Source: Oscillospiraceae bacterium (lineage in GTDB: Bacteria; Bacillota; Clostridia; UMGS1883). Taken from it: a DNA stretch of 5,742 nt. The translations under genes and the position numbers were made by a program. Below, in pieces: positions 1 to 5,677 of the stretch; positions within the stretch are counted from its first letter, which is position 1, and each line of letters begins with the position of its first letter. The notes under the pieces are model-generated. The model had not been told where the DNA came from. It searched no databases and worked only from the letters and a program-made list of their open reading frames with translations. The stretch covers positions 1 through 5,742 of the forward strand of contig JAFLUQ010000137.1 of NCBI GenBank assembly GCA_022508735.1, in the 5' to 3' direction.

Positions 1-479
1 GCAGCGCCGGACGTGACGGCCGCGGCCTTATCCGTCAGCACCAGTTCAATAAGGTGGAGCTTGTGAAGTTCACTAAACCCGAGAACAGCTATGAAGAGCT
101 GGAAAAGCTCACCCACGACGCCGAAATGGTGCTTCAGGGACTTGGCCTTCCGTACAGAGTTGTGAAGATCTGCGTGGGAGATCTGGGCTTTACAGCCGCC
201 AAGAAGTACGATATTGAGGTATGGATGCCCTCTTATAACCGCTTTGTGGAGATTTCCTCCTGCTCGAACTTCGAGGACTTCCAGGCTCGCCGTGCGAACA
301 TAAAGTACAAGGACGGTTCGGGCGGCAAGGCTCAGTTCGTGCACACCCTCAACGGCAGCGGTGTTGCCGTTGGCCGTACAGTCGCTGCTATTCTGGAGAA
401 TTACCAGAATGCGGACGGCAGCGTGACCGTTCCCGAAATTCTTCGTCCATATATGGGCGGCCTTGAGGTAATAAAATAA
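1..479 (+). CDS. serS: Seryl-tRNA synthetase, C-terminal part (5'-truncated by window edge)
   Basis: This is the C-terminal catalytic portion of class II seryl-tRNA synthetase, the cytoplasmic enzyme that charges tRNA-Ser with serine through a seryl-adenylate. The frame is open from base 3, giving 158 residues before the TAA at 477-479; the full protein is usually about 420-430 residues, so the N-terminal coiled-coil arm and motif 1 lie outside the window. Visible hallmarks are class II motif 2 (GRDGRGLIRQHQFNKVEL, bases 9-62), the active-site stretch FVEISSCSNFEDFQARRANI (244-303), and motif 3 (GSGVAVGRTVAAILENYQ, 355-408), followed by the typical tail VPEILRPYMGG. The GTG at 54 is an internal valine codon, not a start. 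The gene is followed at once by an intrinsic terminator, so it ends its transcription unit. In many Firmicutes serS lies close to the chromosome origin, which fits the parS site found here. Confidence 0.97.
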   Translation, partial: SAGRDGRGLIRQHQFNKVELVKFTKPENSYEELEKLTHDAEMVLQGLGLPYRVVKICVGDLGFTAAKKYDIEVWMPSYNRFVEISSCSNFEDFQARRANIKYKDGSGGKAQFVHTLNGSGVAVGRTVAAILENYQNADGSVTVPEILRPYMGGLEVIK

Positions 480-488
480 ATAGTTTTC

Positions 489-518
489 CCGCCACAGTGA
501 CCCTGTGGCGGTTTTTTT
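489..518 (+). terminator. Intrinsic terminator after serS
   Basis: A perfect 9-bp stem CCGCCACAG / CTGTGGCGG (489-497 and 503-511) encloses a 5-base loop and is followed directly by seven T residues (512-518). It starts 9 bases after the serS stop codon. It should isolate serS from the secreted-protein gene downstream, which has its own promoter. Confidence 0.95.
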
Positions 519-545
519 ACAGAAAAAGTTAACACATTCCGGCTA

Positions 546-574
546 TTTACAATTATTTTCTTCTGTGATATACT
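546..574 (+). promoter_or_regulatory. Sigma-A (sigma-70 type) promoter with extended -10
   Basis: The -35 hexamer TTTACA (546-551) is separated by exactly 17 bases from the -10 hexamer TATACT (569-574). A TG at 566-567 gives an extended -10 (TGaTATACT). Each hexamer differs from consensus by one base. The start of transcription is expected near 581, leaving a leader of about 27 bases before the ATG at 608. No operator-like palindrome is seen in the leader. Confidence 0.82.
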
Positions 575-593
575 TTTGTTGTCATAGATAATA

Positions 594-599
594 AGGTGG
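594..599 (+). promoter_or_regulatory. Ribosome binding site that fixes the ATG at 608
   Basis: AGGTGG lies 8 bases before the ATG at 608. An in-frame GTG at 596 overlaps this site and would add only four residues (MVEI) before the signal peptide. The spacing therefore favours 608 as the true start. Confidence 0.75.
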
Positions 600-607
600 T
601 GGAAATT

Positions 608-2137
608 ATGAAAAAAATACTTGCGGCGCTGACGGCATTGACGTTTGTTTTTGCCGTGTCTGCGGTGGCGGACGAACAAAATCACCCGATTGAACAGTCA
701 TATTCATTGGCATATGACTCGTTGGCGGCCTTTTATCAGCCTACTTATGCCCTGAATGAAATCGAAAATGAGAGGATAATACCCGTGGCTTCGGTAATCG
801 TGGAGGCGGGTGAAAAGCAGAATGGAGACCCGAAAAGCATTATTGACGGTGATACGGACACGTACTTTACCGCGGTAAAGCCTACAATATTGTTTGATTT
901 GGGCACGGTACAATACATCAGTGAAGTGGCTGTAGCTTTTTGGCCTCAGAGCCGTATTGCTAACATGATAAACTTCACGCTGGAAATCAGCAGTGACGGA
1001 GATAATTACACTGACGTTTACAGTGGCAGAAATATCGACTGGACTGAGTGCTATATGAAGGTAGATGTAGGAGAAACGGCGCGGTATATTCGTATTATCG
1101 GCAGCCGTGAAAATCCGGGTTTTGATTTGCGGCTGGCGGAGCTCGTGCCCCTTGGGCCGGGCAGCTCCGCCCCTCAGCCTGCCGAGTTTAACGGTGAAAT
1201 ACTGCTTTGGGGAAGAATACTGGAAAACGGACAGAATTACGTGAATATTCAAGACGTGGCGGCTATGTACGGCCTCTATGCGGCCTTTGACGGGCGGACG
1301 ATAACTATATCCGACGAGGCGCCTGCCGGGACGCAGGAAATGCGCCTGTGCCGTGACAGCAACGGCATTATGTGTGTGCCATATACCGACGCGCTCAATT
1401 CCATAGAACTCAGCGGGCAGGGGTTTAAGTGTAATTATATGACCGGCCCCAGATGGGAATACGGTTCAGCGGTGACAAGAGTCGGGGAGTCAAAAATCCT
1501 CAGCCGGGTGCTGTTCTTCCGCCATATGCAGCTGGATATACTTAATGACGCTCCAGCTGTTCTCGGGGATCAGAACGTGGACGGATATACCGACCCGAGC
1601 CACCACGGCGCATGCAGCTATATTCCGCTGGAATACTATCAAAAGGTGCTGCTGGCCCGGTATATGACACCCCAGTATGACAGTAATGAACCCAACGCCG
1701 ACGTAGTTTATAACGGTACACACACCATCGGAGTAAAGAATATAGACGGCCGCGCATACTTCAGAATTCGGGATCTGGCTGATATTTTCGGCTTCAGCGT
1801 GGACTTTGATGGACGCAGGGTGATATTGTCTGACGAGCGGCTCCCGAAATATGTGCTGCCGGAAAGACTTAAAGTATATAATATTGAGGGCATCAGCTAT
1901 CTGAAGAGCCCGGATGCCGAAAGCTATATAGCCGGACTCGGAAACGGTCTTGAACTGACCTCCGGATATTATGAGCTCACAAACAGCCGGCCTGTTGCGG
2001 GAAATATCGTGGCGATCAATGACGGAAAAATGAGTGTTGTTGAGCTTGTGAGCGGCAATTATGTACCTCACACAGGTGTCAGCAGTTTTGACAGAATGTA
2101 CTATCTGGACTTTTTTGTAAAAAAGGGATTGATATAA
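608..2137 (+). CDS. Secreted protein with F5/8 type C domain and two copper-amine-oxidase-N-like domains
   Basis: This 509-residue protein is predicted to be exported and to bind or process something at the cell surface or outside; its exact role is not recognised. Residues 1-21 form a signal peptide (MKK, hydrophobic core, AVA before D22, a signal peptidase I-type site, with no lipobox cysteine). Residues about 58-183 resemble an F5/8 type C/CBM32-like beta-sandwich, with SIIDGDTDTYFTA, ILFDLGTVQYISEVAV, FTLEISSDGDNYTDVYSG and ARYIRIIG in the usual order; such domains commonly bind glycans. Residues about 195-236 and 368-410 resemble copper amine oxidase N-terminal (stalk) domains, each ending in the F-DGR-[TV]-I pattern; in Firmicutes these are wall- or surface-associated modules, not active oxidases. 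A loop DQNVDGYTD at 321-329 looks like a calcium loop. No catalytic motif, LPXTG, SLH domain or membrane anchor is seen. It is monocistronic, between its own promoter and a terminator. Domain calls are by eye. Confidence 0.88.
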   Translation: MKKILAALTALTFVFAVSAVADEQNHPIEQSYSLAYDSLAAFYQPTYALNEIENERIIPVASVIVEAGEKQNGDPKSIIDGDTDTYFTAVKPTILFDLGTVQYISEVAVAFWPQSRIANMINFTLEISSDGDNYTDVYSGRNIDWTECYMKVDVGETARYIRIIGSRENPGFDLRLAELVPLGPGSSAPQPAEFNGEILLWGRILENGQNYVNIQDVAAMYGLYAAFDGRTITISDEAPAGTQEMRLCRDSNGIMCVPYTDALNSIELSGQGFKCNYMTGPRWEYGSAVTRVGESKILSRVLFFRHMQLDILNDAPAVLGDQNVDGYTDPSHHGACSYIPLEYYQKVLLARYMTPQYDSNEPNADVVYNGTHTIGVKNIDGRAYFRIRDLADIFGFSVDFDGRRVILSDERLPKYVLPERLKVYNIEGISYLKSPDAESYIAGLGNGLELTSGYYELTNSRPVAGNIVAINDGKMSVVELVSGNYVPHTGVSSFDRMYYLDFFVKKGLI

Positions 2138-2174
2138 TAAATAAAAGGCCGCCCATGCGGCCTTTTATTTATTA
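2135..2174. terminator. Bidirectional intrinsic terminator between convergent genes
   Basis: A perfect 18-bp inverted repeat (2135-2152 and 2157-2174) surrounds a 4-base CCAT loop. The GC core GGCCGC/GCGGCC is flanked by AAAATAAATAA on the left and TTTTATTTATTA on the right, so each strand presents a hairpin followed by a U-rich tract. The left arm includes the TAA stop of the secreted-protein gene (2135-2137). The right arm ends 25 bases past the VOC gene stop, so it can end both transcription units. Confidence 0.93.
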
Positions 2175-2199
2175 CGTAAGTGTCGGAATATTTGTGAGC

Positions 2200-2580
2200 T
2201 TATATCAGAGGCTCAGGACGGTTAATAAGGTGCATGACATTTCCGTCGATGTCGCGGAAAAAGAAGGTGGATATTCCTTTCGGACTGGTGGCCGCGTCAT
2301 GGATGATCTCCACACCCTCAGCCTTAAGCAGGGCCACTGTCTCCTCAAAGGTGTCGGTGGAAAAAGCCACATGGCGCACACCGGACAACTTTTCCTCAGG
2401 TTTTTCAGCTACGGCCAAAGCAGGGATAAATTCGATCATGCTCTTGTCGGGAAAGGCAAGAAAGTAGGTTCCCTTTCCGTTGTCGTAGACGCACTCAAGG
2501 TCGAACACACGCTTGTACCAGTCGGACAGGCGCTTGGTGTCCTCGCTTATAATGGCCAGATGTTCAATTCCTGTGATCAT
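2200..2580 (-). CDS. VOC-family (glyoxalase/bleomycin-resistance fold) protein
   Basis: A single-domain protein of 126 residues, the usual length for one paired beta-alpha-beta-beta-beta unit of the vicinal oxygen chelate superfamily. Members use a divalent metal in glyoxalase, isomerase, dioxygenase or thiol-transferase reactions; the substrate here cannot be read from sequence. Probable metal ligands fall where expected: H7 in the opening IEHLAI strand, E50 in MIEFI and H70 in VRHVAF. The fourth position, in the DxDGN segment, is H117 (DIDGNVMHLI) where glyoxalase I has Glu, so glyoxalase I activity should not be assumed. The closing segment FFFRDIDGN is typical of the superfamily. The ATG at 2578-2580 is preceded by AGGAG (2591-2595) with a 10-base gap. 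An ATG at 2585-2587 is out of frame and too close to that site. Only 18 bases separate it from the ROK kinase stop, so the two are probably cotranscribed. Confidence 0.9.
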   Translation of the reverse strand: MITGIEHLAIISEDTKRLSDWYKRVFDLECVYDNGKGTYFLAFPDKSMIEFIPALAVAEKPEEKLSGVRHVAFSTDTFEETVALLKAEGVEIIHDAATSPKGISTFFFRDIDGNVMHLINRPEPLI

Positions 2581-2598
2581 TTTTCATTCTCTCCTTTT

Positions 2599-3519
2599 TT
2601 ATAATAATTTATGCAGAAACGCCGCTCCCACGATTCCGGCGTCGTTACCCGAAAGCGCGGCGGAGATCTCCGTCTGCTTCAGGCCCGGCACCGCGCGGGT
2701 GTAGACGTTCTCGGAAACATAGTCCCGTATAGGGCGGAGCAGGGTTTCGCCCTCTTTGCTGACGGCCCCGCCTATCACAAGGCGGTCCGGCTGAAAAATA
2801 TTTATCAGGCTGCATACGCCGAGAGCGACGTTTTTTATCCAGTTGTCCCGTACCTCAACGGCCTCGGGAATGCCATTTGCCGCCGCTTCAAAAGGAGTGC
2901 GGCCGTCGATCTCACCGCAGTCCGCAAAATAGCCTCCCCTCTCTTTTGCATCGCGGATAAGAGCGGAAACAGAGGCATAGGTCTCCCAGCAGCCCGCCGC
3001 ACCGCAGCCGCAGCGCCGTCCGCCGGGGTAAAGGGTGAGATGCCCTACCTCTCCGGCTCCGTCGTTTATGCCGCTGTAGAGCCGCTTGTTTATAATAATG
3101 CCGCCTCCTACGCCGGTGCCGAGAGTTATGAACACAAAGTTGTCGCAATCCGCACCACGGAGCCAATACTCGCCTATAGCGGCGCAGTTGGCGTCGTTTT
3201 CCACATCTATACGGGCATCTATGCGTTCGAGGAAGTACTCCCTCACGGCTGTGTTATCGTAATTTATGTTGCCGCTGTAGATTATAGTTCCGTTCTTATT
3301 GTCGCAAATACCGCTGCTGCCTATGCCCACGGCGGTTATACTGCTCTTCGGGACCATTCCACGATCCATCGCCTGAAGCATAGCGGCGTACATTCCGCGC
3401 ACCATTGCTTCTCCGTTATCGGCCTCGCTTTTTACGCTTGCCCGGGAAATTATACGGCCCTCATCGTCCACAACGCCGGCTTTTATGCTCATTCCGCCAA
3501 CATCTATACCGATTTGCAT
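2599..3519 (-). CDS. ROK-family sugar kinase (glucokinase-like)
   Basis: A cytoplasmic ATP-dependent sugar kinase of 306 residues, a normal length for glucokinase-type ROK proteins, with no N-terminal helix-turn-helix, so it is a kinase rather than a ROK repressor. The phosphate-1 motif is IGIDVGGMSIKAGVVD (residues 3-18), the catalytic base is D109 in ENDANCAA, and the phosphate-2 motif is LGTGVGGGIIINKRLYSG (133-150). EVGH (157-160) and CGCGAAGCWE (170-179) supply the family zinc site (H160, C170, C172, C177) and sugar-contacting E157, H160 and E179. The adenosine region is VIGGAVS (248-254). Glucose is the most likely substrate, but N-acetylmannosamine, fructose or allose kinases share these motifs. 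The ATG at 3517-3519 was chosen because AGGAG lies 8 bases upstream; an in-frame GTG at 3526-3528 overlaps that site. It has its own strong promoter and is followed closely by the VOC gene. Confidence 0.95.
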   Translation of the reverse strand: MQIGIDVGGMSIKAGVVDDEGRIISRASVKSEADNGEAMVRGMYAAMLQAMDRGMVPKSSITAVGIGSSGICDNKNGTIIYSGNINYDNTAVREYFLERIDARIDVENDANCAAIGEYWLRGADCDNFVFITLGTGVGGGIIINKRLYSGINDGAGEVGHLTLYPGGRRCGCGAAGCWETYASVSALIRDAKERGGYFADCGEIDGRTPFEAAANGIPEAVEVRDNWIKNVALGVCSLINIFQPDRLVIGGAVSKEGETLLRPIRDYVSENVYTRAVPGLKQTEISAALSGNDAGIVGAAFLHKLL

Positions 3520-3527
3520 AATAATCA

Positions 3528-3532
3528 CTCCT
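3528..3532 (-). promoter_or_regulatory. Ribosome binding site that fixes the ROK kinase start at 3519
   Basis: AGGAG (minus strand) stands 8 bases before the ATG at 3519. The alternative in-frame GTG at 3528 begins at the last base of this site and so cannot use it. If transcription starts about 7 bases past the -10, near 3532, this site is at the very 5' end of the mRNA. Confidence 0.8.
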
Positions 3533-3538
3533 GATTTA

Positions 3539-3567
3539 ATTATAACTCAACCGGGAGGACTTGTCAA
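3539..3567 (-). promoter_or_regulatory. Perfect-consensus sigma-A promoter for the ROK kinase-VOC unit
   Basis: On the minus strand TTGACA (3562-3567) and TATAAT (3539-3544) are separated by exactly 17 bases, matching the vegetative sigma consensus at every hexamer position. It sits between the DUF4130 stop (3579-3581) and the kinase ATG. The predicted start near 3532 gives a leader of only about 13 bases. No operator-like palindrome or riboswitch fits in the space, so strong, largely constitutive expression is the simplest reading. Confidence 0.9.
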
Positions 3568-3578
3568 TAATTTTTGTT

Positions 3579-4343
3579 TCACAGCTCCCAGTAATGCCGG
3601 AAATATCTCGCCGGCATAAGCTGCTTCATAAGCTTTGGGTTTTTCCTTTCCTTTATGCCGATAGTATCATAGAAAAGCTTCCACATTTCCTCGAAATCAT
3701 TCTCATTTGCCGACTTGTCCGGCGGAATAAAGCCTTCGGCGGAAACTATATACTTTTCCTTGGTATCATATATTCCCAACAGACTACGGCCAGTATCATG
3801 AATGACAAGTGGTATGGAGCCAAAGCGGGCGGCGAAATGATTCAGCACCAAAGGGAGCAGATTGTTCTGCGGAGAAAAGCGGCAGTACTGCGCACCGCTC
3901 TCCATTATTGAAAAGCGCATGAAGCCCTGCATCTTGTCTGTTTCACGTGAAACATTTTGCGCCAAAGTGGACACACGAAAAACATTTGGGTCAGTAAGAC
4001 TGCTGTTTGCCGCCTTGCCGAGCTTAAAGCCCAGTATCAGATAGTGGTATATTGCGACCTCCCTGTGCGGCTCACCCGAAAGAAAGGCATAATATATCCG
4101 GTGCATAGCGTCGCCGCCCAGCTTTTCCCGGGCGGCCTTTGTTACTCTCTTTGCCTTTGCCGGATCGGTCGTGACCTCTATATAACGGGTGTTAAAGGTC
4201 AGCTGGGGGCGATCGGGAGTTATTATATCGGCAGGGGTGCGGCGATCATAAACCGCGTCAAACACAGCAGTGAAAAAGCCCTGATAAGAGCCGTCATAGA
4301 TGTAGATAAAATCATAATCTTCTAAAACTGTCCCGTAAGGCAT
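3579..4343 (-). CDS. DUF4130 protein, partner of the radical SAM DNA-modification/repair family (TIGR03915-like)
   Basis: A 254-residue protein recognised as the DUF4130/TIGR03915 type ('probable DNA metabolism protein'), a family known for being encoded beside the TIGR03916 radical SAM protein. In other bacteria it is fused to a uracil-DNA-glycosylase-like domain; none is present here, as the protein ends at the family's usual C-terminus. Recognisable segments are the N-terminal IYDGSYQGFFTAVFDAVY (residues 15-32), the central VSRETDKMQGFMRF (131-144), the region YCRFSPQNNLLPLVLNHFAARF (153-174, in two parts about NNLLPL and HFAARF), and the C-terminal NPKLMKQLMPARYFRHYWEL (235-254). The ATG at 4341-4343 lies inside the end of the radical SAM gene, with GAGGAGA 7 bases upstream, so translation is probably coupled. 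No signal peptide or membrane segment is seen. Its activity is unknown. A parS palindrome is embedded at codons 130-135. Confidence 0.9.
   Translation of the reverse strand: MPYGTVLEDYDFIYIYDGSYQGFFTAVFDAVYDRRTPADIITPDRPQLTFNTRYIEVTTDPAKAKRVTKAAREKLGGDAMHRIYYAFLSGEPHREVAIYHYLILGFKLGKAANSSLTDPNVFRVSTLAQNVSRETDKMQGFMRFSIMESGAQYCRFSPQNNLLPLVLNHFAARFGSIPLVIHDTGRSLLGIYDTKEKYIVSAEGFIPPDKSANENDFEEMWKLFYDTIGIKERKNPKLMKQLMPARYFRHYWEL
3939..3954. promoter_or_regulatory. parS centromere-like site (ParB/Spo0J binding palindrome)
   Basis: TGTTTCACGTGAAACA is a perfect 16-bp palindrome identical to the bacterial chromosomal parS consensus. ParB (Spo0J) loads at such sites, spreads along flanking DNA using CTP, and directs origin segregation with ParA/Soj and SMC recruitment. 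The site lies inside the DUF4130 coding sequence and is read on the minus strand as codons N130-V-S-R-E-T135. Chromosomal parS sites cluster around the origin, which agrees with serS nearby. No parA, parB or DnaA-box cluster is seen in the window. Confidence 0.93.
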
Positions 4344-5635
4344 TTTACTTTCTCCTCAGGCGACGGCAGCAGCGAGTCGAAGCAGTCGTCCATAGTGAGC
4401 TGCTGATGCTCGAGAATTCTCGGGAGCATGGAGCTGGAGCTCGTCAGGCTGCCGTAGATAAAATCATAGTTCATTTTAAATGCAGAATACATATATTTTC
4501 CGTTGCAGGTAATAAAGTAGATCGCACGCTTAAGCTGGACCCTGAGCTTAGCAAGATCTTCAAAGCGCAAATTTGCGGTCCGTCGCGCGGTCACTATCCT
4601 CTGAGCTGAGCGTACGCCTATGCCCGGTACCCTTAACAGCATTTCGTAGGGCGCGGAGTTTATCTCCACAGGAAAATTCTCCAGATGATTTATGGCCCAG
4701 AAGCACTTTGGGTCAAGCAAAGGATCGAGGTGGTCGTTGCTCTCGCTCAGGATCTCTTCTGCCTTGAAGCCGTAAAACCTCAGCAGCCAGTCCGCCTGAT
4801 ACAGCCTGTGCTCACGGAGCAGCGGCGGTTTTATATCCTTTGGCAGTATCGGATGATTGCCCACCGGCACATAGGCGGAGTAGAACACGCGTTTTAGTCC
4901 GTAGCTTTTATACAGCGCCTCGCTGAGGCGAATGATCTGAAAATCACTGTCCGGTGTGGCACCGATTATCATCTGGGTACTCTGCCCGGCGGGGACAAAG
5001 CTTGGCGTGTGGCGGAACAGCTTTATTTCGTTCTTACGCTGTGTTATACCGTCGCGTATCTGCCCCATGGGCTTTGTGACCTTCTCCCGGGACTTCTGCG
5101 GAGCCAGCAGTTTAAGGCTGCCTTCGCTGGGAAGTTCGATATTTACACTCATGCGGTCGGTCAGAAGGCCCAGCGCGTTTATCAGCTCCGGCGCAGCGCC
5201 GGGAATGGCTTTTACATGAATATAGCCATTGAAAAAGTATTCCTTGCGAAGTATCGTCAGTACCTCAAGGAGCAGTTCAGCGGTATAGTCCGGGCTTTTT
5301 ATTATTCCCGAGCTCAAAAACAGGCCCTCAACGTAATTGCGGCGATAAAAGTTTATAAACAGGTCTGCAAGCTCGCGAGGCTCAAAGGAGGCGCGCTCAA
5401 TGTCGTTGCTGCGGCGGCACAAGCAATATTTACAGTCGTTTATGCAGTGATTGGTGAACAGCACCTTCAAGAGAGAAATGCACCGCCCGTCAGAGCTGAA
5501 AGCGTGGCAACAGCCGGCTAAAGATGCGCTGCCTATGCCGCCGGGCTTGTTTTTACGGTCGCTTCCGCTGCTGGTGCAGGCGGCATCATATTTAGCGCTG
5601 TCTGCCAGTATGCGGAGCTTTTCTTTTGTTTCCAT
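4322..5635 (-). CDS. Radical SAM protein with C-terminal helix-hairpin-helix, putative DNA modification/repair (TIGR03916-like)
   Basis: A 437-residue cytoplasmic protein of the type named 'putative DNA modification/repair radical SAM protein'. The canonical radical SAM motif is C64-INDC68-KYC71, which should bind a [4Fe-4S] cluster and S-adenosylmethionine. Around it are family-like stretches: AKYDAACTSSG (14-24), CCHAFSSDGRCISLLKVL (42-59), FYRRNYVEGLFLSSGI (96-111), GYIHVKAIPGA (137-147), and RMSVNIELPSEGSLKLLAPQ (161-180). A helix-hairpin-helix, LLRVPGIGVRSAQRIVTARR (333-352), suggests nonspecific DNA binding. Additional N-terminal cysteines C20, C42, C43, C52 and C73 might bind a second cluster. 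The ATG at 5633-5635 has AGGAGG (5644-5649) 8 bases upstream. The 3' end overlaps the DUF4130 gene by 22 bases. The family occurs beside DUF4130 proteins, some fused to a uracil-DNA-glycosylase-like domain, which is why a DNA role is proposed; the substrate is unknown. Confidence 0.93.
   Translation of the reverse strand: METKEKLRILADSAKYDAACTSSGSDRKNKPGGIGSASLAGCCHAFSSDGRCISLLKVLFTNHCINDCKYCLCRRSNDIERASFEPRELADLFINFYRRNYVEGLFLSSGIIKSPDYTAELLLEVLTILRKEYFFNGYIHVKAIPGAAPELINALGLLTDRMSVNIELPSEGSLKLLAPQKSREKVTKPMGQIRDGITQRKNEIKLFRHTPSFVPAGQSTQMIIGATPDSDFQIIRLSEALYKSYGLKRVFYSAYVPVGNHPILPKDIKPPLLREHRLYQADWLLRFYGFKAEEILSESNDHLDPLLDPKCFWAINHLENFPVEINSAPYEMLLRVPGIGVRSAQRIVTARRTANLRFEDLAKLRVQLKRAIYFITCNGKYMYSAFKMNYDFIYGSLTSSSSMLPRILEHQQLTMDDCFDSLLPSPEEKVKCLTGQF
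4351..4357 (-). promoter_or_regulatory. Internal ribosome binding site for DUF4130 within the radical SAM gene
   Basis: GAGGAGA (minus strand) sits 7 bases before the DUF4130 ATG and lies wholly within the last codons of the radical SAM gene. The next gene starts before the first one stops (22-base overlap). This arrangement favours coupled translation and matched amounts of the two proteins. Confidence 0.8.
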
Positions 5636-5671
5636 GCGGGCTTCCTCCTTCCGATTTTAAATAAGCTGTAA

Positions 5672-5677
5672 ATTATA
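5672..5677 (-). promoter_or_regulatory. Possible -10 element upstream of the radical SAM gene
   Basis: TATAAT (minus strand) overlaps the stop codon of the upstream fragment, 36 bases before the radical SAM ATG. No good -35 hexamer is found 16-18 bases further upstream and there is no TG extension, so this may be a weak or activated promoter, or chance. Cotranscription from the upstream gene is an equal alternative. Confidence 0.3.

Noticed and set aside
596..607. In-frame GTG at 596 as the start of the secreted protein
   Set aside because: It overlaps the AGGTGG ribosome site and would place four extra residues before a textbook signal peptide beginning MKK at 608.
2155..2604. Plus-strand open frame of 149 codons opposite the VOC gene
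   Set aside because: It starts inside the bidirectional terminator, has no ribosome site, and runs antisense to an intact VOC protein.
2611..3534. Long plus-strand open frame of 307 codons opposite the ROK kinase
   Set aside because: It is antisense to a gene with all ROK motifs intact, lacks recognisable domains, and reflects codon bias of the real gene.
3575..3582. TGTTTCAC, a half of the parS palindrome, at the DUF4130 stop codon
   Set aside because: The right half (AGCTCCCA) does not match GTGAAACA, so only a half-site is present; an 8-base match by chance is not enough to call a second parS.
3551..3590. GGGAG and CTCCC arms flanking the DUF4130 stop and ROK promoter as a possible terminator
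   Set aside because: The arms are only 5-6 bases and about 30 bases apart with no T-run after them, so a functional terminator is unlikely.
5009..5521. Plus-strand open frame of 170 codons opposite the radical SAM gene
   Set aside because: It is a shadow of the well-supported minus-strand gene, with no ribosome site or recognisable motif.
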